From contig CM055871.1 in assembly GCA_029582165.1 (NCBI GenBank), positions 1,991,501 to 2,055,500 on the forward strand: a stretch of DNA of 64,000 bases. Reading direction: 5' to 3'. The position numbers and the translations under genes are program-made. The first letter of the stretch is position 1; each line of letters starts with the position of its first letter. Under the pieces are notes generated by a model. It was not told the DNA's origin and searched no databases. It saw nothing but the letters and a program-made list of their open reading frames with translations. The stretch comes from Portulaca oleracea. Lineage: Eukaryota > Streptophyta > Magnoliopsida > Caryophyllales > Portulacaceae. Below, piece by piece: positions 35,801 through 47,480 of this stretch.

Positions 35801-35835
35801 AAAGTCCCAATCCAAAATTTCCCTAAGTTGTTGAC
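32823..35835. other. AT-rich repetitive region, LTR-like at its right end
   Basis: No gene. 33990-34310 holds an irregular array of CTACAATATTGATTGC-like units (listed separately). 35340-35700 contains repeated GGTATGACACG(A/G)GC(G/A) phrases and CACTATAAATACGAG, a TATA-like box, which together look like the promoter part of an old LTR retrotransposon. No pol motif was seen. Confidence 0.35.
33990..34310. repeat. Irregular array of CTACAATAT(T/G)ATTG-like units
   Basis: Phrases such as CCTACAATATTGATTG, GCCTATAATATTGATTGC and CTACAATATGATAGTTTAAT occur at least eight times in about 320 bases, alternating with GCTAAGG and AAGCC(T) linkers. The spacing is irregular, so it is a degenerated tandem array. 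Confidence 0.7.
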
Positions 35836-36048
35836 GATGATGCGCATGTCGAAGTTGCAGGGGCATGATCAATTCAAGTGGGAGCATGTTGCTAAAAGAG
35901 GAGTTGATGGGAGGTCAACTGGGACCTTTGTTGATCTTTGTTGAACAAGATCGAGATGGATGCACTAGAGGCTTCGAGGAGGTGTTGAAGTGGCGATTGA
36001 TGATAATCGACGAAGGATGCGTTTACAATTGATCTCCAAGTGGGAAAT

Positions 36049-36576
36049 TGTTGGGTTGAATGTCGAGACCAATTTTGGGTTGGTCTTTGTGTCTTAGGGA
36101 GCAAGGTAGCTAGAAACATTTGAGTGGTAAACTAATTTGTTAGCCGCCTCTTTTTGTAATTCCTTTGCTGCAAGGACTCTATTAACCCTAAAATTGTGTT
36201 AGCCTTATACTATAAATAGTGCCTAGGTGTTAGGCTTATTGATATTGCAATTTAGAGAGCTTCATCTGACCACAAGAGATTGACCTGTAATCTCTGTGTT
36301 TCTGAGGGAGTTGTGTGAGACTCAGCTGTGAGTATTGAGTTCTCAAGTTGTAACTCTAGGAAGACCGTGACAGATTGTGGAGGTCTGGGAATCTTTGAAA
36401 CACTGTTTGTAATACTCTAATAGTGCATCGTTCGTGATTTTTTCCCGGTTTGGGTTTTTCCACATGTTAATTCTTTGTGTCGAATCTTCATTGTTTTTCA
36501 CCCTCTATTATTATTTGTCTGCTAACGACACCCTCAGAATCCTAACACATGTTTGGTTATCAAATGTACCCCAACA
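36049..36576 (+). mobile_element. Copia-type LTR (3' or solo), 528 bp
   Basis: Begins TGTTGGGTTG and ends ACCCCAACA, the inverted TGTTGGG/CCCAACA ends common in plant Ty1-copia LTRs. The sequence just before it, ATCTCCAAGTGGGAAAT, is a copia-style polypurine tract, so this is the 3' LTR of a plus-strand element whose interior is missing or decayed. It has a TATA-like TACTATAAATAG at about 36209-36220. Confidence 0.75.
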
Positions 36577-36604
36577 ATATTTTGGAATTGGCTATCAAAT
36601 GTAT

Positions 36605-36637
36605 TGCCATCATCATCATCATCATCATCATCATTAT
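36605..36637. repeat. (CAT)n microsatellite
   Basis: Nine or so CAT units, ending in ATCATTAT, which is also the target site of the hAT MITE next to it. Confidence 0.85.
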
Positions 36638-36923
36638 TAGAGCTAGCAAAATTTTGTCCAACCCGAATCACCCGAATTGTCCGACCTGAAAAACCAGGTC
36701 TGGACATTGATTTTTCGTCCGAATTTTAATATTGGTCGAATATTCGGACATAAAATTTCTCTTTTTTCTACTGTCCGAACCCAATTTTAGCTTCGTCCGA
36801 ATTGTTATGCTCAGTTCGACCCGAAATAAAACCGAGTTTGGACATGATTTCTCATCCGAATTTTGACATAGTCCGAATTTGTCCGACACTAATTTTGCCG
36901 GACCTGAATTTTTGCCAGCACTA
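36638..36923. mobile_element. hAT-type MITE with perfect 8-bp TSD
   Basis: Termini TAGAGCTAGCAAAATTTTG and the complement of TAGTGCTGGCAAAAATT. It is flanked by ATCATTAT at 36630-36637 and 36924-36931, an exact 8-bp target duplication as made by hAT transposases. The 286-bp body is rich in TCCGAATT and CCCGAAT phrases, typical of hAT MITEs that begin TAGxGxTGGCAA. No coding capacity; the 94-residue minus frame across it is incidental. Confidence 0.88.
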
Positions 36924-36931
36924 ATCATTAT

Positions 36932-38153
36932 AAGTAGGAGCTTAGGTTCCATTGCATGCTTTTAGATTTGTTCAAAGTTAAATTTTTATATTTTGATAAG
37001 TACTAGTTTTGGTAAATTTTGATATGATTTGATAAATTTCGGTAACTTTTGATGAATTTTAATAACTTTTAATAATTTTCAATAAATTGTGGTAAAATTT
37101 TACCAACGGATATATATTTACCTATGAAATTTACAGGCTCTTAGTTGATTATATAATAATTTATTATTTTTACGAGTTAGAAAAAATAGTTTGGGTTTCT
37201 TTGGGGGCATTGAGATATAACACATATTTTAAATTCAGACAGAAAATTGATGAGCGAACCCGATTTGATTTGGGTCGATCAAACTCGGACATTCGGTTCG
37301 GCCGAATTTTTGCAATCTTGGATGAATGTGGTCTTGAATAAGGGTCGTAAAGACTTGATTCCGATAAAGAGGAAGCGGTTTGATTTCCCACGAATGAACC
37401 GCACGAGCTTAAATTTTGCTATGCTTGGTGTCTTTGAGAGATAGAGAGTATGTGAGTCTTTGAATGTTTTTGAACCCTTAAAATGGAGGTGGATGATCTC
37501 TAATTAAAGAGAACTTGGGCTGACATTTGGGTCTCATTAATTTTAAATAAAAAAGGATAAATATCTATGTGTCATTGATAACACGTGGCATAATTTAATT
37601 GGCCAAAATATTTTGATTTATGATTAAATGATTCACTATAACTCATTTTGACACATATCGGACTGTAACTAGTCAAATTAAAATTTATTTTAATTTTCAC
37701 GGGGCGAGTCTTGAATGACTGACGATTTTTTTAAGGTTGACCACATTTTGATTGAAGTTTTGCCGACAATGCTCCCTACTGTAATTTTCAAAGTAATATT
37801 TGACAGAGATCACAGACAATGTGCCCATGAATTCATGCCATTACCCTGAGTCCTAACTCCTGTCTGATAACATTACAATCATGAACAGCTAGTTATACGA
37901 TGTTGATCAATTGATGTTACAAGCTTACGGCTGAGCACCAAATTACAAATCACCATGATCGCCAACCAGTTTGACCTACTCAGACAGTTTTCAAAAGCAT
38001 CATATCATATTGGTTCACTGGTATGTCATAACCCAAATACAAAAACTGAAATGCATGATAATATCCAACACACTTTGACCAAATAAGAGGCATTTCAACC
38101 AACGGGCGTCGTACAAAATTCATATTAGGCAATAAAGCACTACCCTCGATGCA
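36932..38153. other. Spacer and 3' flank of the RMT2-like gene
   Basis: No gene. 37245-37330 has further TCGGACATTCGG-type sequence similar to the neighbouring hAT MITE. The final 200 bases before 38154 are probably the 3' UTR of the minus-strand gene. Confidence 0.5.
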
Positions 38154-41100
38154 CTATTCCTCAGCATCGTCAACATACTGGCAAACTGGAAGGTAATAAG
38201 TATCCAGCTGCCAGTATTTGTGTCTTACACCTTCCCAAACATCTTCTGCCAAACAATCCTTGACTGGCAATGGAATTAACTGTGTAGAAAAACCTAAGTT
38301 TTCAAGTTCAAGGGAAACCAAATTGCAGTAAACAACATGGAAGAAGGCATTATCTCCACAAAGACCGTTGAAGAATGAGTAGATGCCTCCTGGTTTCAGT
38401 ATGTTTGGAAGATTTTGTTGAAATTCTCGGAGGTCTTCATAGTATTCCCCATATGTGTCAAAGAATATACCTGAACAACAGGACAGGACAATTAAAACAT
38501 TGAATAGAAGACGGAAAGCATTCAACGTATACATGTTTCTAGCAAGGCTAATGTCAGATACAAGTAGTTGCCCGGGAGTCTAGAATGTTCAAGTTCCAGA
38601 TGTCTGAACTCTCAAGTTCACAGCTCTGTCTAATATATTGACCCTTTTTCATCATGCAAGTAGCAGCATGCCTAATGTCAGATACAGCTGCCCTTGGAGA
38701 CAAGTTAACTACAGTCATAATCAATGATAACTATAATGGTCTAATTGATGGCCGACAATTGTTTCTGTTTTGTATCTTGTATAGAGCAAAGGCTCTGAGA
38801 AAGAGAATGCTAGTTGAAAGAATGATCAACAGAACAATGTCATTGCCCATAGAATTCTCCAAATCATCATTATATCTACCACCACAATTTACATTTGCAT
38901 AATCTCAATCAGTATGTTCTAAATAACTACTGCTAACTCACTGCTTAAGGAGACCAAGCCTCGCAAGCAAGTCTAGTGAACAAAATCATCTCCTGCTAGT
39001 GAAGATGGACATCTGAACTCCAAGCAAGTCTAAAGTACTAAAGCCTAGGGGAACAATATTCTCCTTTGAAGATTTCATGGAGAAGGCCAACCAGACCCTC
39101 TAAAGCCTTGGTTATTGTAGCCCACATTTCTGCAGGGCATAGCTTGGATGTGTGTACCCTCAAGCCATTACCCCTACATTGAGCCAATTAGCAGGCTCAT
39201 TTGGTGGCTCAGTGGCTCCACTTACCAGTCAAATTTAAAAATAAAACTAAAAAAAAGTGTCAAGGGGCCATGCATTATAGTCAAATGAGGCCTTCAAATC
39301 AGTAAAGGATTATGACCCTTGAAAGATACAAGCACTTCAGCCTTCAGGACCAAAAAAACTATCCTTAAATTGGTAAAGTCAAGACGTAGCAAACAACTCT
39401 ATGGTAAAAATTATCAGTGAAGTACATGCAAAAGGTGATAATAAATGGGAGAAGACCACATATCATAACAGCATCCACATTTATTATCTTTGTACAATCA
39501 GAAACAATAACGATACCGATTAAAATTTTGAAGTTAGAATTTACCATCATAGCATTCAAGCTGGGGAAGCACATCTTGCCACCGACCAAACAGAATCTTC
39601 ACATTTTGCTTCTCACCCCATCCATTTCGAAGCATCCTATTGTAAACCTCTGGGTGAGCCTCCACAATAGTGTGTGAAACAGGGTTGTACTGCTGAATAG
39701 CCGTGTCCACCAGACCCATTCCAAATCCAATGTTGAGAATGTGACCACCTCTGGTACAGACAGCTTTTGCATGAGCTTCCATTAGTGGTTTCTCCCAGGC
39801 CATCATGATGGCCTTGCTTTCAGCATCCATCAGCTTGTCCTCGCTGAAACTAACCCTATCTTCCAAGTAATTCCCACTAGAGTCAGCACTTTCCTTTGAT
39901 TTTCTAGCAATGGTACCAAGGACCAGTTCAGCTTGAACCCCTGCTTGACAGCAGTTAGTCAGAAACCTTTCTAACAATCTTATGAAAAAGTTCACAACAG
40001 ATTAACAAGATAATAGTGGGATCAAAACCGACCAAGTGAAAATACAATGCTTATTGCTTACTGGTATTTGGTGACATCAAGATACTTCTTGATAAGTTTC
40101 ATTAATTTAGCAGATGCTAGGAGCACATACGGATGTTGTCAAAATTAAAACGCAAGCATGCAGAAGAAATTCATCAGAATTTTCTCATCTTATTTTGTTA
40201 ATTTTTTGGGAGTGGAACCTAGGGAATGGGGGAAGTGGGGAGAGACCCCTTTGTATATCAAGCCCGAAGTGGACTGTTACAGTAGCTGTAATTTGTCACT
40301 AGTTGTCTAATTGCCCCCCATAGAAACGGGGAAAGCCATGACAAGACAAGCATGTCTGCTGTTTTATCAAGCATTTGCATCTAATTAGACCATTTCAGTA
40401 TCAATGTTTGCCTAAATATATTTCAGGGGCACAATCATATGATCTGATTGTAAAGCAGATCCTAGTGTCCTGATGGTTTGATGAGAAATTCTATTAAGAT
40501 GCTCCACACAATTCACAGTCAATCATCGGGTTCCATGATAAGAATCCCAGAAGCACAAATCTACAGTGGAGTGTCAACAATCAGTTTCAGTTGTAATGGA
40601 AAATTAGAGAACATTTTTCCGCTGTTCCTACTTAATAAAGGGAAAAAAGTATTTGCCTACACAGCAAATTTTTGGGACACTAAAAAGAATTGATTAATTA
40701 AAATATTATTTCCCTACAAGGTAACATGAACTTTTCACTCGCGCTAAAGCAGCTCTGCTCACATCCGGCAGGAATCTATTTAGAGTTTGAATAAAAAGCA
40801 ACTTTGAAACAAAGAAAAGCACGCTTCAGATGTATCTCTCTCAAACACTTATGCACTACAACATTGCACACCGACAAAGGGTACAGCCCGATTTTTATAA
40901 GTGCTGTCACCAGTATTTTCTCACTTTTGATTAGACAAATCCCAGATAATCTTCGTGCTGTGCTCAACAGCAATATGCCAGATGTACAATCTTAGTACAT
41001 TATGAAGCACCACATAATATTGGCAGGCAACAAAAAATGTTCTTGCTCTGAAACTAAACTTTGATGACAGATAATCTACGTTACACAGGCTTGCCTACAT

Positions 41101-42035
41101 GAAATATGCATCTTAATGTTGAACAAGACCACTCTATGAAAGTTTGTGCTTGCAGTCCAAAACGAAGAATGTTTCATATCCATATCAGGCACCAAAGCAT
41201 TGTCACTTGAGGTAAACTAAAGAATTGAAACAACCAAGCATTGTCATTTGTCAAGAAAACAGCAAATCTCCTATCATAGAGTCCTTCAAAGCAAGACCCT
41301 TAAGTACAATTTTTTGCCTTGTTTTTCTGTTCTCAGTTTCCTTTCCTACTAATTGTTTCACCTCACGATCAGTTCGCTATAACACGCAATTAGGTTGCTA
41401 ACGGTTTTCAAGCAAGGTGACAGATTTATATAGTTACATATGTACTCCTTGCTCATTCAATGGAGATAAACACAAATTTCTTGGTTCTCTCTCTAAACAA
41501 AATCTTTCTTTCTCCTCCATGAGAGCTCAACCGAACCATGAGTGAGGAACTGAAGCTCTCAATGCCATAAAAATGAACCGACCGCAAAACAAAGGAATTA
41601 AACGACCATGTTGCAGTATCTGAATTTTACAGCCAAATGGAAACGAGGAGCTCTGATTGCAGAGAAAACAATGCAACTCGAGAGAAAGAGAGAGGTACCA
41701 GCATTGAGGAGGACATCGAATGCTTCTTGGTGAGCATTCTCCATGGCGAAATCTCCGGCAGAGAGACCAGAAGGAGAGACAGCGTTCCAAGGGGCGCCTG
41801 CTTCGAGAAGCTTACGGACAACTCCAGCATGGCCGTGCTTGGCAGCGTGCATCAATGGCGTTAGGCCGTCGGCGTCGAAGTATGTAACGTCGCAGCCGCC
41901 GTGGAGGAGGGATGTGATGAGGGTATCGTCGCCGGAAATGGCGGCTTGGCATAGCTGATCGCCTCTATCTCTCTCAGTGTCTCCCATGGCTGCTCGCTCA
42001 CTGCCACTGCTCACTGCCTCGCTCTCAGCAGCCAT
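38154..42035 (-). CDS. Ankyrin-repeat protein arginine N-methyltransferase 2-like (RMT2), three exons
   Basis: Exons on the minus strand: 42035-41699, 39940-39545 and 38470-38154, joined by GT-AG introns in matching phase, giving 349 residues. Residues about 25-110 hold ankyrin repeats (DADGLTPLMHAAKHGHAG, VVRKLLEAGAP). The second exon carries the S-adenosylmethionine site GGHILNIGFGMGLVD and the acidic loop HTIVEAHPEV. The third gives DGIFFDTYGEYYEDL and LKPGGIYSFFNGLCGDNAFF. This layout is that of yeast Rmt2, which methylates the delta nitrogen of an arginine in ribosomal protein L12, and of the plant ankyrin/methyltransferase proteins such as Arabidopsis At5g65860. Length is normal and all key motifs are present. 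Intron 1 is about 1.76 kb and intron 2 about 1.07 kb. The substrate in plants is inferred. Confidence 0.9.
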
Positions 42036-43224
42036 CGTATTGCAACTTTGGTAAGTCGTCCTGCTCCAAAAGCAGACCTCGCATTTAGGGCATTTTCTAA
42101 CCCAAAAGATAAATAAATAAAACGTAAAACAAACTTATGTTAAAGGTAGATTGTTAGGTTCTCGGATTAAAATGTCACTCAACTGTTTTAATGTTGAAAA
42201 TGTCACTCGAATGATTTTTGTTACCTAACTATTGTTTAATTTATTAAGATCATGTTCTTTAAGGGTGTAGAATTAAATTAAGTAAAATAAGGTAAGATAA
42301 TGTTAAATTAGGTTAGGTTAGAAAAGTTAAGCAAAAAAAGTAGTGAAGGTAAGTAAATATCTTATCACCATTTTTTTAGTTTTAAATAAATTCTGTAAGT
42401 TGAACAAAAAAAATTAATATAAATTATTTAAATGTAAGTCATATTTTTGGATAGTAAGGAAAGGTAAGTTAAAATTGGGTTAGGTTAGGCAAAAATAATT
42501 ATACCAAGCTAAAAAACATTGTCTAAATTAGACAAACAATGGTATTCATTTGTTGTAGTCTGTTTAAACATGTTATTCTCGATTAAACCTCTCTCCCTCC
42601 TTCATAGGCCATGGATTAAGTAAATATGAGTGTGTTTGTGTTGGTCCTTCACACCCTCGTAACTCACTTCCTTCAAACTTCGTCATACCATGAAAAGATT
42701 CCTCCCCCACCGAACTTCTTCATCTTTAAAAGTGAAACTCTTACCTTTGTGTTGATGCTTTGTAGAATCATTAGGGGTGAGTAAGGAGAAAGTGCTATGA
42801 AGGTTTGCTCTTGAAATTGTGCCAAGGAAAAATTGTGTTGGAAAACTCGGGCAAGTTCGTTATTAGGGTTTGATAATGTCTCGTCAAATGACTTGAATTA
42901 CATGGAAGATTTTGAATTTACTTTGATTTGAATGTTTTGTATTTGTTTCTATATCTTAAGGGTTTGATTATGGATTGTTCGGAAGGAATGGTGTATGGGA
43001 ATAGGATTTGTGGACAGGGGCTCTAGTCATGGGTTAATTGACGGTCATTCACTATAACTTGATTGCCTTTTTTTATGTGCTTGTATCATTTGGGAGTGTA
43101 TAATGTAGAATAGGGAGGTTATATACATTCCGAGGGAGGGGGGATTTTGCGCGTAGTATAGATGATCTTATGGAACTGTGATGGGTTGGGATATTCAAAA
43201 GAGAGGGTGAGCAAAGTTTTCATC
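42036..43224. other. Upstream of the RMT2-like gene, spacer
   Basis: The first few hundred bases are the promoter of the minus-strand gene. 42290-42510 has repeated AGGTTAGGTTAG and TAAGTTAAG phrases. Beyond that there is no recognisable gene. Confidence 0.5.
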
Positions 43225-43663
43225 AGCAGACCATGTGTCCCATTTGAGAAGGGGTTAGTTCCCTTAATGGTGATCATGAGATCAGGGAGTTAATAGGCCG
43301 TGTGAATGAATTTGAGTTTGTTAGACTATACGTGGAGCATAATGATTAGGATAATGATGATGATGATGACAGTAAAGGAGGGAGAGGGGCAAGGGAGAAG
43401 AATGCGGGTGTTGATTACTTTGATGATGATTACAAGGGTGATGATGAGTGTGATAGAGATTTGGAGAATGAGTTTGACATTGCGGATAAAGAAGTGGAGT
43501 CTATGAAGAAAAATAAAAAGTTGAAGGAGGACATTATTGCTAACAAGAAGGTTTTGGACGAGAATGACAATGGGAATGAGGATGCAGTAGAAGATATGAA
43601 TGAAATTTATGAGAGAGGGCAACCAGAGGAGAAGTATAATGACCCGGGCTATGGATTAGTTTA
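43225..43663 (+). pseudogene. MuDR-type transposase N-terminal fragment
   Basis: The plus strand reads PLNGDHEIRELIGRVNEFEF then VRLYVEHND and an acidic run of D and E residues (43347-43600), ending in NDPGYGLV and a stop. The YVEH motif followed by an acidic stretch is the N-terminal region of plant MuDR transposases. A TAG follows HND near 43347, and no MULE catalytic domain or SWIM finger follows. A broken remnant. The ATG-initiated frames at 43306 and 43461 are parts of the same decayed reading. Confidence 0.6.
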
Positions 43664-43850
43664 ACTAGAAAGCGAGTAAGTATAATGACCTAGGCTATGG
43701 ATTACTCTCCTTTACTCCTTTGAATTCTTATTTTCCTTACACTCCAATTTCGGGAGTAAGGAAGAGTTTAATGACATTATAACATATATAATACATAAAT
43801 TGGCAATTTTACCCTTCCATTTCTCTATGTCATGCTACGAGATCTTCCTA

Positions 43851-43881
<31 letters not shown>

Positions 43882-43907
43882 TCTCTCTCTCTCTCTTAGG
43901 GGGGGGG

Positions 43908-43938
<31 letters not shown>
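43851..43938. repeat. Compound microsatellite (CT)n(CA)n(CT)n(G)n(AG)n
   Basis: The CT and AG runs on either side of the CA and G runs are complementary, so the 88-base tract can fold into a hairpin. The frames reading through it are artefacts. Confidence 0.9.
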
Positions 43939-43941
<3 letters not shown>

Positions 43942-44600
43942 TGGAAGGGGTGGAGAAAGATTATAGAGAGATAGGGTGGGGGAGGGGTAGAGAGAGAATA
44001 GGCAGAGATGCGAAGGGGGTAGAGAGAGAATGATCATAGAGGTAATGTATGAGTGTCATTGTATTACATATAATATGAAAGAACAAATATGTCAATTAAA
44101 AACTTACTTTTGTGAACTCTCCCAATTGATCTCCCAAGCAGGGGTAAATAGTCTACCATTACAAGCACTCTCATACTCTCACCCTCGTTTACTCTTACGA
44201 ACTCCTGCCCTCATTTTTAACTCTCCTCTCAAGTGGGCCCTAAAGGTGAGTCTTTATGGCTCAAGGATCGTTTAGCATCATAAAATTTCAACCTACGAAA
44301 TAAAATCAAAGCAACTCGCAAAATAAACTATTTTTGATGGTTTTCTGGGTATAAACCAACTCAAGAAAAATAAAGATGGATACAAACAATTTTAAAGAGT
44401 GTATTACTCACCAAGCTAAGCTGGGTTTACCAAGAACATTGCACTAGGATCTCCCACAAGCAAATGAGTTCTAATTCACCCAAGAAAATCTTACCCAAAG
44501 AGTATAAAGAATCACCTCATTAACTAACAAAGAGATTAATAAGTCAAGTACCCAAAGTAATAAGCTCATATATTCATTTGGGTCTCAAAAATACCCTTCA
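43939..44600. other. Spacer left of the copia remnant
   Basis: No gene. 44280-44600 may be the start of the copia interior or an old LTR, but I found no clear match to the sequence at 45.5 kb. Confidence 0.35.
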
Positions 44601-44623
44601 ATACATATTCTTCATATCAAAGT

Positions 44624-45506
44624 TCAATAGTTGGTTCCTTCCCATCTAAGCCTTAGTATATATATGGCCATTGTTAGGGAAGTTCCCAAGGAAAACACCA
44701 AATCAAGGGCGACATTCCCAACAAATTTGCTTGCGATTTTGAATTCCCTCCCTTTGTTGTAGCCCTTTTTCTTATTTTTATTTCCCTTGTTCTCTATCAC
44801 CATATGAACCTTAGATTGCTCTTTGGTTTCATCTTTTAGGCGTAACCATTCTTCAATCCAAAGATGGTTAGTCAAACCTTCAAGAGACATATATTCTTTT
44901 CTAATGTATGAGTGCTCTCTTAGTCTCATTCCAAGAAGAAGGTAACTTGTTAGTAATAGAGGATACTATTATAGTCTTGTCCATATTTAAGTTGTGTTAC
45001 TTGAAGTTACTTAGAATACATTGAATCTCATGAAATTGATCTAGAATCTTTCTATTATCATCCATCTTAAACTTCATCAACTGACTTACAAGAAATTTTT
45101 TACTTGATGCATCTTTCAACATATACTTAACTTCAAACATCTCCCAAAGCTTCATGATTGTCTCCACATGTTGATAGACATCAAAAAGGGTGTTGCTCCT
45201 CCCATTGAGAATACATCCTCTACAAATATAGTCGTCATTCTCCATCTTGAGCCTTTGTCCGGTAGCCTCTGGATCTTCCATCGATGTCTTCTGCCCACCT
45301 TGTTCCTTACTCTTATCACCATCCTTGGAAGGCTTTTCGGTTGAAGATGCTTGAACTACCTTGGGAAAAATCTCTATGTTAAGCACATAGGCCACATTGA
45401 GAGTAGTGAGCAAAAAATGCATCTTGCTTTGCCAACGTCGAAGGTCCACTCCTTCAAACCGATCTAGTTTTTGAAAATTGCTAGATATATCACGTAGTGA
45501 GGCCAT
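44624..45506 (-). pseudogene. Ty1-copia gag remnant
   Basis: ORF 45506-44997 reads FQKLDRFEGVDLRRWQSKMH then FLLTTLNVAYVL, with MKLWEMFEVKYMLKDASSKK and KMDDNRKILDQFHEIQ later. This is the UBN2/gag region of Ty1-copia polyproteins. A TAA ends it at 44997 and the reading continues, shifted, as ITNKLPSSWNETKR and an HLWIEEWLRLKDE segment (44929-44624). The zinc knuckle is eroded and no protease or polymerase follows. Dead. Confidence 0.8.
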
Positions 45507-47480
45507 ACTAAATAGTTCTTAAGATTGTTGGAGGAATTGGGGTATAATATAGAAAACAATGGTTATCTCGCTTGCATATGGCTAAGTTCGTGGACAAACT
45601 CACTTTCATTAAGAGCTATTTATTATACCGTAAATATTCAAAGGGATAAAACTTAGCTTTATTAGCACACTTAAGAAACTTGATTATCAATTGATTGATT
45701 CAATAGTTGCAATGTAGAAAGGAATGAGAGGTTGTGTGATAACTGTATTTTATGGCTATGTTTTTATGGGTTTTCGATAGTGAATTAGGGATAATTTTAT
45801 GTGTAAATCTTGATTTATACCCCCTATTTCTCTATTATTTTCGGTGTTGTTGTTTTTGATGAAAACTTGCAAATTTGGGAACAAAACACCTGCTTTGGGA
45901 ACATTTTTGGCAGATTCCAGGACACCATGGATGTCCAAATATCAAGAACAGGTCGTGGAATGAATTTCACGACAAACGGAACCAAAACCGAGCAACCAGT
46001 GGCCACCACGGTCTGCCTGTGGGGCTCGCCACGGTCCGTGTACGGATTGTACGGATTTTACGGACCGAAGCAAGCTACATGTGTAGGTCAATTGTTTTCG
46101 CGAGTAGAAAAGCAAGGCAGCGACGGTTTTTAGGGATTGATTCATTTTCTATCATTTTTCCTTCATTCTTTGGCCGTCAAGAGAGAAAAAACCCTAATAA
46201 CCCCATCTACTCCTCAATTCTCCATCAAGATTCAGGATTGAGATTGATTCGAAGAGAAGCGAAGTTCAAGATTCGGGAAAAAATCATCAACGCTCGCGAG
46301 GAAGACTCCACCCTAGGATCGAAAGGCTCGACGGTCGTTTTCCTTGTAGTTTGTATCTCTTTTCGATTTCTTTCTTTGTTTTGAGAATTAATCATGATGT
46401 ATTGTGTCGTACTTTTCTTGAATATAAGTGGGTAATTTCCTTTGAATTAGGTTTTGCAACCCGAAACAATGAAGTTTTGATTGATTGTTATTAGTTTGTG
46501 CATGAATTCTTGATTAGAATCAATAGAAGGTTGTGTTTTCCATGTTTATGAGTATTCTTAAGGCCTTGAATATTTGTAAGTTTGAGATTAACCTAAGAAG
46601 TACTGAAAGGTGAATTAGGGTAATCTGACTACCAACCTGTCTACCTAGGCTTACGAAAGTTGAGGAGTAGTAAACTAGGGAATCAATTAGATAACATGAC
46701 CTTTTGAGACCTTCAATTCTGTTTAACCTAAAAGGCATACGAAAGTTGTTGATTAGGTTGTTTAGAATAATTCTATTTAGCATCGAAAGGACGATAGGAT
46801 TCAGAGGTTAGTCGATTCTTGATTCATTCTTGAATGTATGATTGTGCAAGCTAGGTTTTAGTAATCGAACTCGTTGTTAGGTTAGCATCTCCTTAGAAGT
46901 CTTTTTCTCTTGATAGAATCCGTGATTGATTTTTCCTGCTTTATTAGTTTTAATTAGTTGTTAAACCTCTTCCAAATCCAAAAACCTGATTAGCTTAGCT
47001 ATCGTGATAGAGATTAGTTTATTGAGCTACTAATTGAGTCCCTGTGGGATCGACCTTGACGTACTACTACGTATACCGTGCGCTTGCGGCCCTGTCATTG
47101 TGATTGGATGAGATGTAGTTGAAATAGCTTAAAAATGACTCCTATTTATAGGAGTCATCATACACCCCCTTAACACTTGATCAGTGACTTAATTAGGGTC
47201 CTTAATGATAATCTTGACCTTGGCTTAGTCTATTGACCACATGGGATAATGGTAATATAGTTGTTGGAGTCAACATCCATGTGTCGGATTATATCATAGT
47301 AATCCGAATTAAATAGTCGTTGGACATTAAATAAGCATATGTGCATTGCGATGGACCATGTCAAGGTTAGCTTGATGCTCATTTTCTTACTCTTTGGACG
47401 CTGACATGAACCATGCCACTCCATTTTGGTATGCGGTGATCATATCACTTTGTGATTAACTTATATATGATCCTTATAAT
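45507..47480 (-). mobile_element. Copia 5' LTR and leader, interrupted by a solo LTR
   Basis: This segment lies upstream of gag on the minus strand, where the 5' LTR is expected. It has a palindromic TATA region at 47135-47158. It is split by the solo Tat-like LTR at 45737-47097. The outer edges and the primer-binding site could not be fixed, so extent is approximate. Confidence 0.45.
45737..47097 (+). mobile_element. Solo LTR, Tat/gypsy-like, 1361 bp, TSD TTGTG
   Basis: Begins TGATAACTGTATTTTATGG and ends GTGCGCTTGCGGCCCTGTCA. It has the hallmark GTCCCTGTGGGATCGACC near its 3' end (47038-47055). It is flanked by TTGTG at 45732-45736 and 47098-47102, an exact 5-bp target duplication. No second LTR or interior is present, so it is a solo LTR left by recombination. 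The frames at 45810-46384 are inside it and are not host genes. Confidence 0.88.

Noticed and set aside
36668..36952. 94-residue minus-strand frame
   Set aside because: It covers the hAT MITE 36638-36923 and is built from its TCCGAATT repeats.
43800..44037. Frames through the CT/AG tract
   Set aside because: Low-complexity microsatellite translation.
45810..46384. Plus-strand frames of 107 and 169 residues
   Set aside because: They sit wholly within the solo LTR 45737-47097.
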